From assembly GCA_900549665.1 (NCBI GenBank), contig URPH01000010.1, forward strand, positions 1-64,000: a stretch of 64,000 nt of DNA, given 5' to 3'. The position numbers were made by a program, and so were the translations under genes. Positions within the stretch are counted from its first letter, which is position 1; each line of letters starts with the position of its first letter. This document shows positions 49,504 to 59,552 of the stretch, piece by piece. The notes beneath the pieces are model-generated. The model ran no database searches. It was not told the origin of the DNA and worked only from the letters and a program-made list of their open reading frames with translations. The stretch is from an uncultured Lachnospiraceae bacterium (GTDB taxonomy: Bacteria > Bacillota > Clostridia > Lachnospirales > Lachnospiraceae).

Positions 49504-51636
49504 TTAAATAGTATCATCCGGTGTTTCTGAAATTTCCGGTTGTGCCACTGTTTCCGGCCGGGGCTGTACCTCTGATTCTGACTGTACTGTCTGAGTCTGT
49601 ACATTCGGCACTATATTTACCGGTTGCGGCTGCGGCTGCATCTCCGGTCCAGGATATGACGGCTGCGGCTGTAGCCCGGACTGTTGTACCTGCTGTTGCT
49701 CTGCCTGTCTCTTCTCTAAATATATATACAGGAAGGATACACCAAGGATAACCAGACCAACGATCAGAAATACAATAATCCTCGTCATGGCTTCTGCCTC
49801 CTTGAAGTCATAGCCCACCAGCTTAAGTGCCACAAAAATGATAAGACAGAGCCCGTAAATACGGATTGCTTTATCTTTTTTGATAAAACCGCCGCCGATC
49901 AGTGCTGCTGCCAGAATACAGATCAGCACACTGCAGATCAGCGGATACATTTTTTCAGTCAGCAGAAACAGCCATGCAAATGACACTGCGGTATATAAAT
50001 GATATTGTTTATATTTTTTAACAAAAAACGCTCCGATGATGATCACACAGGCAAAAACATAGCCAAGCAGGCGGACATCGTCGTTTCTTGTCAGGAAACA
50101 TACATACAATACGGCAAACATGGTATAAATCGCATCTATCGGTGCATATTCCTTGCGGAATGCAGCAAACAGTCTGTTGATCACAAAAACGATCATGCCG
50201 CACAGACACACCGCCAGCTTGTTATCGCACATCTGAAATGCAACCAGTGCATATACAGCTCCCATAACATAAGGTGCACAAAACAGATGGGTCTTGCGGT
50301 AAAGGAAGGTAAATACCGCTCCGATCACTGCTACGCCAGCCACGCCCCAGATCATCCAGTCTTCGTAGTTGCCCACACTCCATAAAAATCCAAAGAAAAA
50401 TACATTGGCTGCCCAATACAGGATCAGATACGGCACATTTTTATCCCTTCCAAGGCATAACAGATGCAGGGTCACGATACAACCGCACACCAGAAGATAC
50501 AACGGCCACATCTGCAGCCCGGATATATAAAGCAGATGATCCATATAAAATAAAAATGCTATCGTACAGATATACTGCACGTAATCAGCGATCACATTCT
50601 TTCCCTTAACGGGACATAAAAATCCGGTCAGATTCAGGGCAAAAATGATGAGTGCCGGAATGGCAAACGCAATAAGATCGTCCAGCTCTCCAAGCGGTAC
50701 CAGCGATATATAACATCCCAGCAGACAAATAATACGCATCATGGACGAATTTTTTCTGCGGCTGTACCAGATAAAAAATGCGGTAACCACGACCGTTATG
50801 ATAAGTGCCGCATATGAGGGAAATATCTTTAAATACAGATAATTGAGTATTGTCGTGATATATAGTCCGGCTATGCCAAGCCCACTCACAAAATAAGAAA
50901 ATTTTTCCAGTTTTTTTGCCAGGAACAGTTCAGAGCCCGCAAAGATCGCAACACCTAAAATATAAAACAGAATTCCCTGCAGGGTGGAGCTCATATACTG
51001 CAGTCCAAATGTAACAAACGCGATCAGGATAAATAAGATTCCGACCACACCCAGAAATGCGGTTCCGATCTTGTATTCCAGCGTCCGTTTATTTTTAGTC
51101 TGCGGCGGTACAGGCTGTACCTGCGGCTGCTGACGGAACTGCTGCTGTGCCTGCTGCATATTTTGCGGCATGTGTGGCACTGGCTGCCCATTCTGATTTT
51201 GCGGCGCGGTCTGTGCATATTGTGACATGTGCGGCACTGACTGCCCGTTCTGATTTTGCGGCGTGGTCTGTGCATATTGTGACATGTGCGGCACTGACTG
51301 CCCGTTCTGATTTTGCGACACGGTCTGTGCATACGGTGGTACGTTCTGTGCATTTCCTGTCATCGCCTGCTGCATATTTTGCGGCGGCACATTTCCCTGC
51401 CCCGGCTGTACCGGCGGCTGCACCAGCCCGTTTCTCTGCAGATACATCTGATAGCTGTGCACCAGATGTTTTTCCGTCTTTTCAAGATCGGTCTCCGTCA
51501 TCTGCAGCTTGTGCAGTACCTGATCCAGATACTGTGTAAACTGGTAATCAACGGAGTTCCTCTTAAACCCCTCGATCTTTTGTTTTAATGCATCAATTCT
51601 GTCTCCCCGATTGGGAAATGGTGTCTGATTTAACAT
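49504..51636 (-). CDS. DUF2339-like polytopic membrane protein with Gln/Pro-rich repeats
   Basis: 710 aa. ATG at 51636 with GAGGA 5 nt upstream; it overlaps the GGDEF-EAL gene by 44 bp. Residues 1-60 are helical, probably coiled coil. Residues about 75-175 are Gln/Asn/Pro-rich and contain about three copies of a 19-residue unit (NQNGQSVPHMSQYAQTTP). From about 190 to 660 there are some 15 or more membrane helices as in DUF2339 proteins, then a Gln/Pro-rich tail. Function unknown; the low-complexity ends suggest binding to partners at the membrane. Likely last gene of the guaB operon. Confidence 0.8.
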   Translation of the reverse strand: MLNQTPFPNRGDRIDALKQKIEGFKRNSVDYQFTQYLDQVLHKLQMTETDLEKTEKHLVHSYQMYLQRNGLVQPPVQPGQGNVPPQNMQQAMTGNAQNVPPYAQTVSQNQNGQSVPHMSQYAQTTPQNQNGQSVPHMSQYAQTAPQNQNGQPVPHMPQNMQQAQQQFRQQPQVQPVPPQTKNKRTLEYKIGTAFLGVVGILFILIAFVTFGLQYMSSTLQGILFYILGVAIFAGSELFLAKKLEKFSYFVSGLGIAGLYITTILNYLYLKIFPSYAALIITVVVTAFFIWYSRRKNSSMMRIICLLGCYISLVPLGELDDLIAFAIPALIIFALNLTGFLCPVKGKNVIADYVQYICTIAFLFYMDHLLYISGLQMWPLYLLVCGCIVTLHLLCLGRDKNVPYLILYWAANVFFFGFLWSVGNYEDWMIWGVAGVAVIGAVFTFLYRKTHLFCAPYVMGAVYALVAFQMCDNKLAVCLCGMIVFVINRLFAAFRKEYAPIDAIYTMFAVLYVCFLTRNDDVRLLGYVFACVIIIGAFFVKKYKQYHLYTAVSFAWLFLLTEKMYPLICSVLICILAAALIGGGFIKKDKAIRIYGLCLIIFVALKLVGYDFKEAEAMTRIIVFLIVGLVILGVSFLYIYLEKRQAEQQQVQQSGLQPQPSYPGPEMQPQPQPVNIVPNVQTQTVQSESEVQPRPETVAQPEISETPDDTI
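51168..51340. repeat. 57-bp in-frame tandem repeat (minisatellite)
   Basis: Three near-identical units of 57 bp start at about 51184, 51241 and 51298 (CTGCCC-TTCTGATTTTGCG marker), each coding 19 residues of the Gln-rich region. Unit number may vary between strains. Confidence 0.85.
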
Positions 51637-54241
51637 ACTTTTCCTCAAAAGCTTCCTGTGGCATGGGTTTATCAAAGAAATATCCCTGTACCATCTGCAC
51701 TTTCATTCCTTCCAACACTTCAAATTGTTCCCTGGTTTCTATTCCCTCGACGCAGACATTGACATCAATTGCTGCTGCCAGCTCTGCGACCATCTTAATA
51801 AAGGATTGTGAATACTCATCCTTTGTCAGATCTTTTACAAATATCTGATCCACCTTGATAACATCCAAGGGGATCTCCCGGATATGCTTAAGTGACGAAT
51901 ATCCTGTTCCGAAATCATCCAGCGCAATCCGCACTCCCAGTGCCCGGATCGCATTGAGGATCTTCTGCATGCGTTCCATATCGTTGATAGCGAGACTTTC
52001 CGTAACCTCGAGAGTCAGGTTTTCAGGGGCAAGCCCGCTGTCTGTCAACGCTCTTTTTACAACCTCGACAATGTCATTTTGCAAAAGCTGTACAACCGAC
52101 AGATTGACATTGACCTTGTATTCCGGATGTCCGTTTTCATTCCATCTTCGGCACGCATAACAGGCCTCTCTTAATACATATGTGCCGATTGGTGTGATCA
52201 GTCCCAGATACTCTGCAAGCGGAATAAAATCCGCGGGAGAAATAAAGCCCAGTGCCGCTGAGTTCCAACGCACAAGCGCCTCTGCACCCACACAAGGACT
52301 GCCCTCTTTCTGCACATCCATGATCGGTTGGAAAAATACGGCAAATTCCGAACACGCATTGACCGTGGCATCACGCATATTTTTTTCCATATCCAGTCTC
52401 CGGCTGGATACCGAAGACAATTTATCCGAAAATCTGGCAACACGGTTTTTACCGGTCGTCTTTGCCTCATACATCGCAATATCCGCTTTTTTGATCAGAT
52501 CGGCGACATTGTCACCGTCCTTTGGATAAACACAGACTCCCATACTCATGGTGCAGTAATATTCTGCATCCTTCAACATCCACGGTCTGCTGAACATCAT
52601 ACGGATATCACTTACGATCCGGTCCAGCAGATGATAGCTTTTGGGAGGCACGATAATGACAAATTCATCACCGCCCATACGGTAGCAGGTATCCTCTATT
52701 CCCTCGATCTGTACAAAGCCTTGTGAAATGGACTGCAGCAGGACATCTCCATACTGATGTCCCAGTCCATCATTGATGTGCTTAAAATCATCCAGATCCA
52801 GATATAGCAGAGCGCCCTTCTGACTGTTCTGCCTGGCAAGATCGATATAGCGGGCCAGATCTCTCTCACAACACATACGGTTGTAAAGACCTGTCAGAAA
52901 ATCTGTGTAAGCCTGCTGCTCAATCTTTTTCTGGTAAACCTTTTTATCTGTAACATCATACAATGCATACAGATGAACCTGGCTCATGTCAATCCAGCGG
53001 ATCAGCACATGATACATATCATACCATCTGTCTTTTTTTTCATGACAGATCTCATAATATCCGTCCTTAATCCCTATCGGCTTGGCAAGCTCCAAAAAAG
53101 AATCTATCTGATCATCCCTGATCTCAGCCGCAAAAACCTGTTTAAACAGCTTATTGGCAAAAAGCGCCTTGCCGGTCTGTGAATCTTTGACATAAATGCA
53201 GGTACCGACATTATCCAGAATTTCCTGCAAGGATGCATAGGAGCCGACAAGAGAGCTGTTTTGGATACGTTTATCAAGCAGACTCTGTACAACCTTGACC
53301 ACATCACTGATAAATTTAATCTCATCCTTGCGCCATACGCGGCTCTTGTCATGCTCTATCACACAAAAATACATGGCAGGCTTTTTATTGACATAAACAG
53401 GCAAAGCAACCACTGCCTTGATATGATATTGGAGCATTTCAGCATGCATCCCGGCTGAAGCCAGGGAATTGGCAGAAAGGATCAGCGGCTTGTCTTCTCC
53501 AAGCAAAATACCGCGAGAAATTCCTTTGACCTTGTTGCCAACTGTCCGTGAAGGTGTCGGAGCCTGATAAAAAGAGATCAGATCAACATAGTCTTCATTT
53601 TTTTCAACCTGAAACAGTCTCGCAGCACTAACCTCCAGATATTCCCCGACGATTTTGAGAATTTTCTGAGTAGCATCCTCAAAGCTTTCCGTGCTTTCCA
53701 GATACTGCACCACCTCTGTCATGGCCTCCGTGCGTCTGAGAGCCGCACTCATTTCCGTTTCGGAATACTTGCTCTTCTGACTCTCGCACCTTGCATTTTG
53801 GACATCGATCTCATTTTGAACAAGCTTTCTTTCGACACAGGCAAGCATATCCAGGGCATGATACAGATCATCCATTGTAATACCTTCAACCGGTGCCTCC
53901 GGCATCTGACTGTCTGCTGCACCTTTGATCACAGCGCACAAAAGCCAACAGTTGGTGCGGCTTCCCTGCGAAGTGACACAAACTGCTGCCAGCTTGAGAT
54001 TCGCATACCGGGTAGGCTCAACCAGAATATCTTCGAGAGTGCTGTCCGCGATCCGCTTATAAACCTGATAAAAGTCCTCATCCGAAAGAAATCTCCGGAT
54101 GTAGGCAATCCCCTGTTCATCACCGGACATCTCTGTCAGACGCTGACCGTCCATATCCACACAATATGCAAATAAATGTGATAAGGTGCAGAAATGATTC
54201 TGCACCTTTTGAAGTTCTGCTTTACTGAAAATTTGTTGCAT
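51593..54241 (-). CDS. PocR-GAF-PAS-GGDEF-EAL c-di-GMP turnover protein
   Basis: 882 aa, AGGA 10 nt before ATG. No membrane segments. Order: PocR-type ligand domain (about 1-110), coiled coil, GAF-like (about 175-325), PAS-like (about 335-435), GGDEF (about 440-605; RMGGDEF at 521-527 intact), EAL (about 620-870). EAL catalytic residues look complete: E654 (EALVRW), N711, E745 (EVTES), D775-D776 (DDFGTG), K796 (VIKVD), E832 and Q852. No RxxD inhibitory site. It could both make and break c-di-GMP under control of the input domains. Starts 16 bp after guaB, whose product feeds GTP synthesis. Confidence 0.92.
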   Translation of the reverse strand: MQQIFSKAELQKVQNHFCTLSHLFAYCVDMDGQRLTEMSGDEQGIAYIRRFLSDEDFYQVYKRIADSTLEDILVEPTRYANLKLAAVCVTSQGSRTNCWLLCAVIKGAADSQMPEAPVEGITMDDLYHALDMLACVERKLVQNEIDVQNARCESQKSKYSETEMSAALRRTEAMTEVVQYLESTESFEDATQKILKIVGEYLEVSAARLFQVEKNEDYVDLISFYQAPTPSRTVGNKVKGISRGILLGEDKPLILSANSLASAGMHAEMLQYHIKAVVALPVYVNKKPAMYFCVIEHDKSRVWRKDEIKFISDVVKVVQSLLDKRIQNSSLVGSYASLQEILDNVGTCIYVKDSQTGKALFANKLFKQVFAAEIRDDQIDSFLELAKPIGIKDGYYEICHEKKDRWYDMYHVLIRWIDMSQVHLYALYDVTDKKVYQKKIEQQAYTDFLTGLYNRMCCERDLARYIDLARQNSQKGALLYLDLDDFKHINDGLGHQYGDVLLQSISQGFVQIEGIEDTCYRMGGDEFVIIVPPKSYHLLDRIVSDIRMMFSRPWMLKDAEYYCTMSMGVCVYPKDGDNVADLIKKADIAMYEAKTTGKNRVARFSDKLSSVSSRRLDMEKNMRDATVNACSEFAVFFQPIMDVQKEGSPCVGAEALVRWNSAALGFISPADFIPLAEYLGLITPIGTYVLREACYACRRWNENGHPEYKVNVNLSVVQLLQNDIVEVVKRALTDSGLAPENLTLEVTESLAINDMERMQKILNAIRALGVRIALDDFGTGYSSLKHIREIPLDVIKVDQIFVKDLTKDEYSQSFIKMVAELAAAIDVNVCVEGIETREQFEVLEGMKVQMVQGYFFDKPMPQEAFEEKYVKSDTISQSGRQN

Positions 54242-54257
54242 AAATAATAATTCCTGA

Positions 54258-55712
54258 TCAGTTGTCTACGCTATAGTTGGGGGCTTCTTTTGTAATATGG
54301 ATATCATGAGGATGACTCTCCTTTAAAGAAGCAGAGGAAATCTTGACAAATCTGCCGTTGTCCTTTAACTGCTCAATCGTAGAGGTTCCACAATATCCCA
54401 TACCGGATCTTAAGCCTCCCATTAACTGGAAGATTGTATCCTCAACGGATCCCTTGTATGCCACACGGCCCTCTACGCCTTCGGGAACCAGCTTTTTGGC
54501 ATCTGTCTGGAAATAACGGTCTTTGGAACCGTTTTCCATGGCTGCGATAGATCCCATACCACGGTATACTTTATATTTTCTGCCCTGATACAGCTCAAAT
54601 GTACCGGGAGCTTCATCACATCCGGCAAACATGGAGCCCATCATACATACATTACCGCCTGCGGCGATCGCCTTTGTCAGGTCACCGGAGAACTTGATTC
54701 CACCGTCTGCAATGATCGGAATACCATATTCCTTAGCTGCTGAATATGCATCCATGATAGCTGTGATCTGCGGAACACCAATTCCGGCAACGACACGTGT
54801 TGTACAGATAGAACCGGGTCCGATACCAACCTTAACCGCATCTGCACCGGCTTCGATCAGAGCCTTTGTACCTTCGGCTGTTGCAACATTACCTGCAATC
54901 ACCTGCAGCTCCGGATATGCTTCTTTGATCATCTTGACACAGTTTAATACATTCTGTGAATGACCATGTGCGGAGTCCAAAACAACAACATCAACCTTGG
55001 CTTCAACAAGCGCAGCCACACGTTCAAGACAGTTGGCTGTAATGCCGACTGCAGCACCGCACAACAGTCTTCCCTGTGAATCCTTGGCAGCCAACGGATA
55101 CTTGATAGTCTTTTCAATATCCTTGATGGTGATAAGTCCCTTCAGATTGAAATTATCATCTACGATCGGAAGCTTTTCCTTTCTGGATTTGGCAAGGATA
55201 GCCTTTGCCTCCTCTAAAGAAATTCCCTCTTTTGCTGTGATGAGACCTTCGGATGTCATACATTCCTTGATCTTTTTGGAAAAATCTTTTTCAAATTTTA
55301 AGTCACGGTTGGTAATGATACCAACTAATTTTTTGCCTTCTGTGATCGGCACACCGGAAATGCGGAACTTGCCCATTAAAGCATCTGCATCCCCGAGAGT
55401 ATGATCCGGTGTCAAAGAAAAAGGATCAGTGATAACGCCGTTTTCGGAACGTTTAACCTTATCAACTTCCTCTGCCTGTGCTTCGATGGACATGTTTTTG
55501 TGGATAATACCGATACCACCCTGACGCGCCATTGCGATTGCCATGCGGTGTTCGGTAACCGTATCCATTCCTGCACTCATCATCGGAATGTTTAATTTGA
55601 TTTTTTTTGTTAAGTAGGTAGATAAATCTACCTGATTCGGAATCACCTGTGAATATGACGGAACCAAAAGCACGTCATCAAATGTAATTCCTTCACCAAT
55701 AATCTGACCCAT
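54258..55712 (-). CDS. guaB: Inosine-5'-monophosphate dehydrogenase
   Basis: 484 aa. ATG at 55712 with GGAGG 8 nt upstream; the open frame extends 64 codons further through the neighbouring gene but without a site. TIM-barrel IMPDH with N-terminal TFDDVLLVP, a CBS pair (about 90-205), the catalytic cysteine loop GIGPGSICTTR, GGIKFSGD and MGSMFAG. It oxidises IMP to XMP, the committed step to GTP. Follows a DUF6106-like gene by 31 bp and precedes the c-di-GMP protein by 16 bp, forming an operon. Confidence 0.97.
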   Translation of the reverse strand: MGQIIGEGITFDDVLLVPSYSQVIPNQVDLSTYLTKKIKLNIPMMSAGMDTVTEHRMAIAMARQGGIGIIHKNMSIEAQAEEVDKVKRSENGVITDPFSLTPDHTLGDADALMGKFRISGVPITEGKKLVGIITNRDLKFEKDFSKKIKECMTSEGLITAKEGISLEEAKAILAKSRKEKLPIVDDNFNLKGLITIKDIEKTIKYPLAAKDSQGRLLCGAAVGITANCLERVAALVEAKVDVVVLDSAHGHSQNVLNCVKMIKEAYPELQVIAGNVATAEGTKALIEAGADAVKVGIGPGSICTTRVVAGIGVPQITAIMDAYSAAKEYGIPIIADGGIKFSGDLTKAIAAGGNVCMMGSMFAGCDEAPGTFELYQGRKYKVYRGMGSIAAMENGSKDRYFQTDAKKLVPEGVEGRVAYKGSVEDTIFQLMGGLRSGMGYCGTSTIEQLKDNGRFVKISSASLKESHPHDIHITKEAPNYSVDN

Positions 55713-55743
55713 TTTTTCTTCCTCCGTTAATTGTATTTTATCG

Positions 55744-56232
55744 TTAATAAACGTTTCTGGGTGACATTCTGCGGATCGTATCCACAAGCTCCTGTGTCGT
55801 ATCAACAAGCACACGGACCTTTCCTGCCTTCCCATCCACAACGATCTCATATGGATTACCCTCTTCCGAATCGGAAGAATAATCAACCACCTTAAGCTGT
55901 TCATACCGCTTCAACTGCTCAGAACCCTTCGGTGCCATGACAACCATTGTACCAAGGTCATAGTCTGCTACAGTCTTGCGGTTCTCTTTTTTACGGATCC
56001 TGTCGACCGTAAACTCTTTTCCCAGTAAAAGGTATTCGTATTCAATATCTGTAAAAAGCATCGGAATAATGGAACCGATCAGCAGGACCAGTCCAAGCAG
56101 CATAAAAACAAGATACGTAAATAATCCGGCTAAAAATAAAACAGCACCCACCCCTATCATAAGCTTATGAAGTAATGTTGCTGTTTTGGAATCAGGCTTC
56201 TTAACAAGAAGTTCAATATATGTGTCATTCAT
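55744..56232 (-). CDS. DUF6106-like small membrane protein
   Basis: 162 aa. ATG at 56232 with AAGGA 9 nt upstream. Two close hydrophobic segments (about 25-65) form a hairpin, then a soluble domain of strands and helices (about 70-162) resembling a bacterial PH-like fold (YLLLGKEFTVDRIRKKENR). I recall a Clostridia family DUF6106 with this plan; not certain. It leads the guaB operon with a near-consensus promoter. Function unknown. Confidence 0.75.
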   Translation of the reverse strand: MNDTYIELLVKKPDSKTATLLHKLMIGVGAVLFLAGLFTYLVFMLLGLVLLIGSIIPMLFTDIEYEYLLLGKEFTVDRIRKKENRKTVADYDLGTMVVMAPKGSEQLKRYEQLKVVDYSSDSEEGNPYEIVVDGKAGKVRVLVDTTQELVDTIRRMSPRNVY

Positions 56233-56281
56233 TGCGCAGTATCCTTTCACCTATGCTTTTATCAACCAAATAAGTATCTTT

Positions 56282-56310
56282 ATTTTAATTCAAGATATCA
56301 TATCCGTCAA
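56282..56310 (-). promoter_or_regulatory. Promoter of the DUF6106-guaB operon
   Basis: Minus strand TTGACG (56305-56310), 17-nt spacer, TAAAAT (56282-56287), five of six matches in each. No G-box or riboswitch was recognised in the short leader. Confidence 0.75.
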
Positions 56311-56326
56311 TAAAAAACCGCGGACC

Positions 56327-56671
56327 TCATGCCTTATGTCTTTTCCTTCTGGGCAGCCGTATCCGCATCATGGTATAAAACTTATCCATATTGCCTTCAT
56401 ACCTGATTTTTCCCGACTCGTATGCATCCATAAAGCTCATTTTCCGATCTGCGATCTCACAGATTGTTTGGGCCGATGCCGTGATCAGACCGTCACGGTC
56501 ATGGTAATCATACGGCTCAACGCAGATTTTTCTCTCTGCAACCTCCAGATAAAAGGCTCCGGATACTTCTCCCTCCAGATTGATCTGAAACGCTATATGT
56601 TCAAAGATCTCTCTGGCATCCGCATTTTCGTACAATGTACGTACCTTATCAACAACCTCTTCATAAGTCAT
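56327..56671 (-). CDS. SCP2 sterol-binding-like domain protein
   Basis: 114 aa. ATG at 56671 with AGGGGG 7 nt upstream. The sequence pattern fits the SCP2 fold: GAFYLEVAERKICVEPYDY, DGLITASAQTICEIADRKMS (cited here as GLITASAQTICEI) and a closing GKIRYEGNMDKF. Single-domain SCP2 proteins in Clostridia bind unknown lipids or hydrophobic ligands in the cytoplasm. The C-terminus is very basic (RLPRRKRHKA), unusual for the family and suggestive of membrane or nucleic-acid contact. Confidence 0.72.
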   Translation of the reverse strand: MTYEEVVDKVRTLYENADAREIFEHIAFQINLEGEVSGAFYLEVAERKICVEPYDYHDRDGLITASAQTICEIADRKMSFMDAYESGKIRYEGNMDKFYTMMRIRLPRRKRHKA

Positions 56672-56790
56672 ATGCTTTCCCCCTTTAACATAAAAAACGA
56701 CTAACTGAAAATAACTGATTAAGCAATCTCCGGTACTATTTGATATCCACGAATTGCTCCGCCACAAAGCAACTCCTGATATCCTATATA

Positions 56791-57969
56791 TTAAAATATA
56801 TCATTTTCACTTATAAAATCAACCATAAGTCCCGCAATTTTCCGGGCTCCGGAATCATTTGGATGGATTCCGTCGTTGGAGTCAAAGGTAATGCCCTCTG
56901 TTTCCATCAGGTACGCCCACTTATGTCCGGAAACAATTTCCCGGATCTGTTTTGCATGTGTCTGGTTGTACGGAATCACACAGACAATGGAAACATCGGG
57001 ATAATGTTCATGCAATTTATCCAGCACACTTTCATATCCCCTGAGAAAATTCCGGTCATCCGTATTGTAGTCATTGGTTCCCACATTCAGGATGATCAAG
57101 TCGCAGTCAGGATAATCCTCCGCGGATACGCGCCGGTTGGCTGACAGATAATCCAGAGCACCGGCTGTGGTATTAAAGGATCCGCTCTCTCCGATTCCAC
57201 TGCCTCCATAGCCTAAAAAGTACGGTTCTGCATGAAGTGCCTCTGCCGTATACCACGAAACAGAATGCGTTGCACTGTTGTATGCGCTGACAGCCTCATC
57301 CCCCAGTGTCATGCACCCTTCGGTAATACTGTCTCCGATAAACAAAACTCTTTTCTGTTTGGGAATAAAGCCGTTCATTTCGCCCTGCCCGCAGTCAATA
57401 TCGGAAAACGCAAAACCGATTTCACCCTGCCACTTGTCTTCCCTTTCATTCATGCCGTCCATCACAAGTGTCACATTGTGCTCATCCGCATCCGGCAAAG
57501 CTACGTGATTTTCCGAAACGGTCTGTCTGACCGGCTCGCCATCATCAATGATATATGCAAAATAAGGTGTCTCGAGCGTTGTCCGGTCTATAAACTGAAT
57601 ATCAAAGCCGTCCGTCCCCCTGATCTGGAAATATACCATGGCTCCCTGTGTCACCGTATTGTAACAGGCGGTGCCGTCAATGATCGTCTGATACCATCTT
57701 CCGGACAATGCAAATTTTTTGTCAGTGACAAGATAATCTGTCTTTCCGACATGAAAATCCTTAAGCAGCTCATCTACGTATTGCGTTCTGTCGACAGTCT
57801 GCTCCTGTCTGTCCACAATATTTCCCGATACCTGTGCCTTTTTTTGATCCAGATGACTGAAAACCGCATAGGCGATCAGAAGCAGCACCACAAGCAATGC
57901 AGCAATGATACACATCACTTCAATGATACCAATATTCCGTTTTTTTCTTCTCCTGCGCCGTGCTCTCAT
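56791..57969 (-). CDS. Membrane-anchored SGNH/GDSL esterase (CE2-like)
   Basis: 392 aa. The ATG at 57969 is 13 nt from GGAGG; a 3-codon frame (ATG ATT TTA TGA) has the ideal spacing and its TGA overlaps this ATG, suggesting coupled translation. Highly basic start (RARRRRRKKR), signal-anchor helix (about 18-38), a beta-sandwich region (about 85-190) as in two-domain carbohydrate esterases, then the SGNH domain: FIGDSITEG, a glycine block, LNVGTNDYN and DGIHPNDSG with catalytic Asp/His. It probably removes acetyl groups from glycans at the cell surface. The substrate is not shown. Confidence 0.87.
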   Translation of the reverse strand: MRARRRRRKKRNIGIIEVMCIIAALLVVLLLIAYAVFSHLDQKKAQVSGNIVDRQEQTVDRTQYVDELLKDFHVGKTDYLVTDKKFALSGRWYQTIIDGTACYNTVTQGAMVYFQIRGTDGFDIQFIDRTTLETPYFAYIIDDGEPVRQTVSENHVALPDADEHNVTLVMDGMNEREDKWQGEIGFAFSDIDCGQGEMNGFIPKQKRVLFIGDSITEGCMTLGDEAVSAYNSATHSVSWYTAEALHAEPYFLGYGGSGIGESGSFNTTAGALDYLSANRRVSAEDYPDCDLIILNVGTNDYNTDDRNFLRGYESVLDKLHEHYPDVSIVCVIPYNQTHAKQIREIVSGHKWAYLMETEGITFDSNDGIHPNDSGARKIAGLMVDFISENDIF

Positions 57970-58003
57970 AAAATCATATCTTCCTCCGGTTTTAACCGAT
58001 TGC

Positions 58004-58033
58004 AAAAAGAGTGCTTACATACTCTGCAAGCAC
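58004..58033 (-). terminator. Hairpin with U tract just upstream of the esterase gene
   Basis: GTGCTT (58011-58016 complement) and AAGCAC (58028-58033 complement) form a 6-bp stem with an 11-nt loop; TCTTTTT follows on the minus strand. It lies 35 bp before the esterase ATG, so it is either a second gat terminator or an attenuator. Confidence 0.5.
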
Positions 58034-58071
58034 CCCTCTTGATTCTTTGTATCATCATACAACAGCATTTT

Positions 58072-58118
58072 AAAAAAAGAAACCTTTTTTATAAAAATTA
58101 CATATTTTTCTAAGGTTT
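58072..58118 (-). terminator. Terminator of gatCAB
   Basis: AAACCTT/AAGGTTT arms (58112-58118 and 58080-58086) enclose an AT-rich loop; on the minus strand C then seven T follow. Begins immediately after the gatB stop. Confidence 0.6.

Positions 58119-59552
<1,434 letters not shown>

Noticed and set aside
51168..51340. Possible CRISPR array because of regular spaced repeats
   Set aside because: The 57-bp units are contiguous, in frame and have no variable spacers; no cas genes are present.
51147..51539. Plus-strand open frame of 130 codons rich in Ala/Cys/His repeats
   Set aside because: It is the antisense of the Gln/Pro repeat region; its periodicity comes from the minisatellite and it has no ribosome site.
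55713..55904. 64-residue N-terminal extension of GuaB
   Set aside because: It overlaps the DUF6106-like gene in another frame, and GGAGG precedes the internal ATG that gives a normal-length IMPDH.
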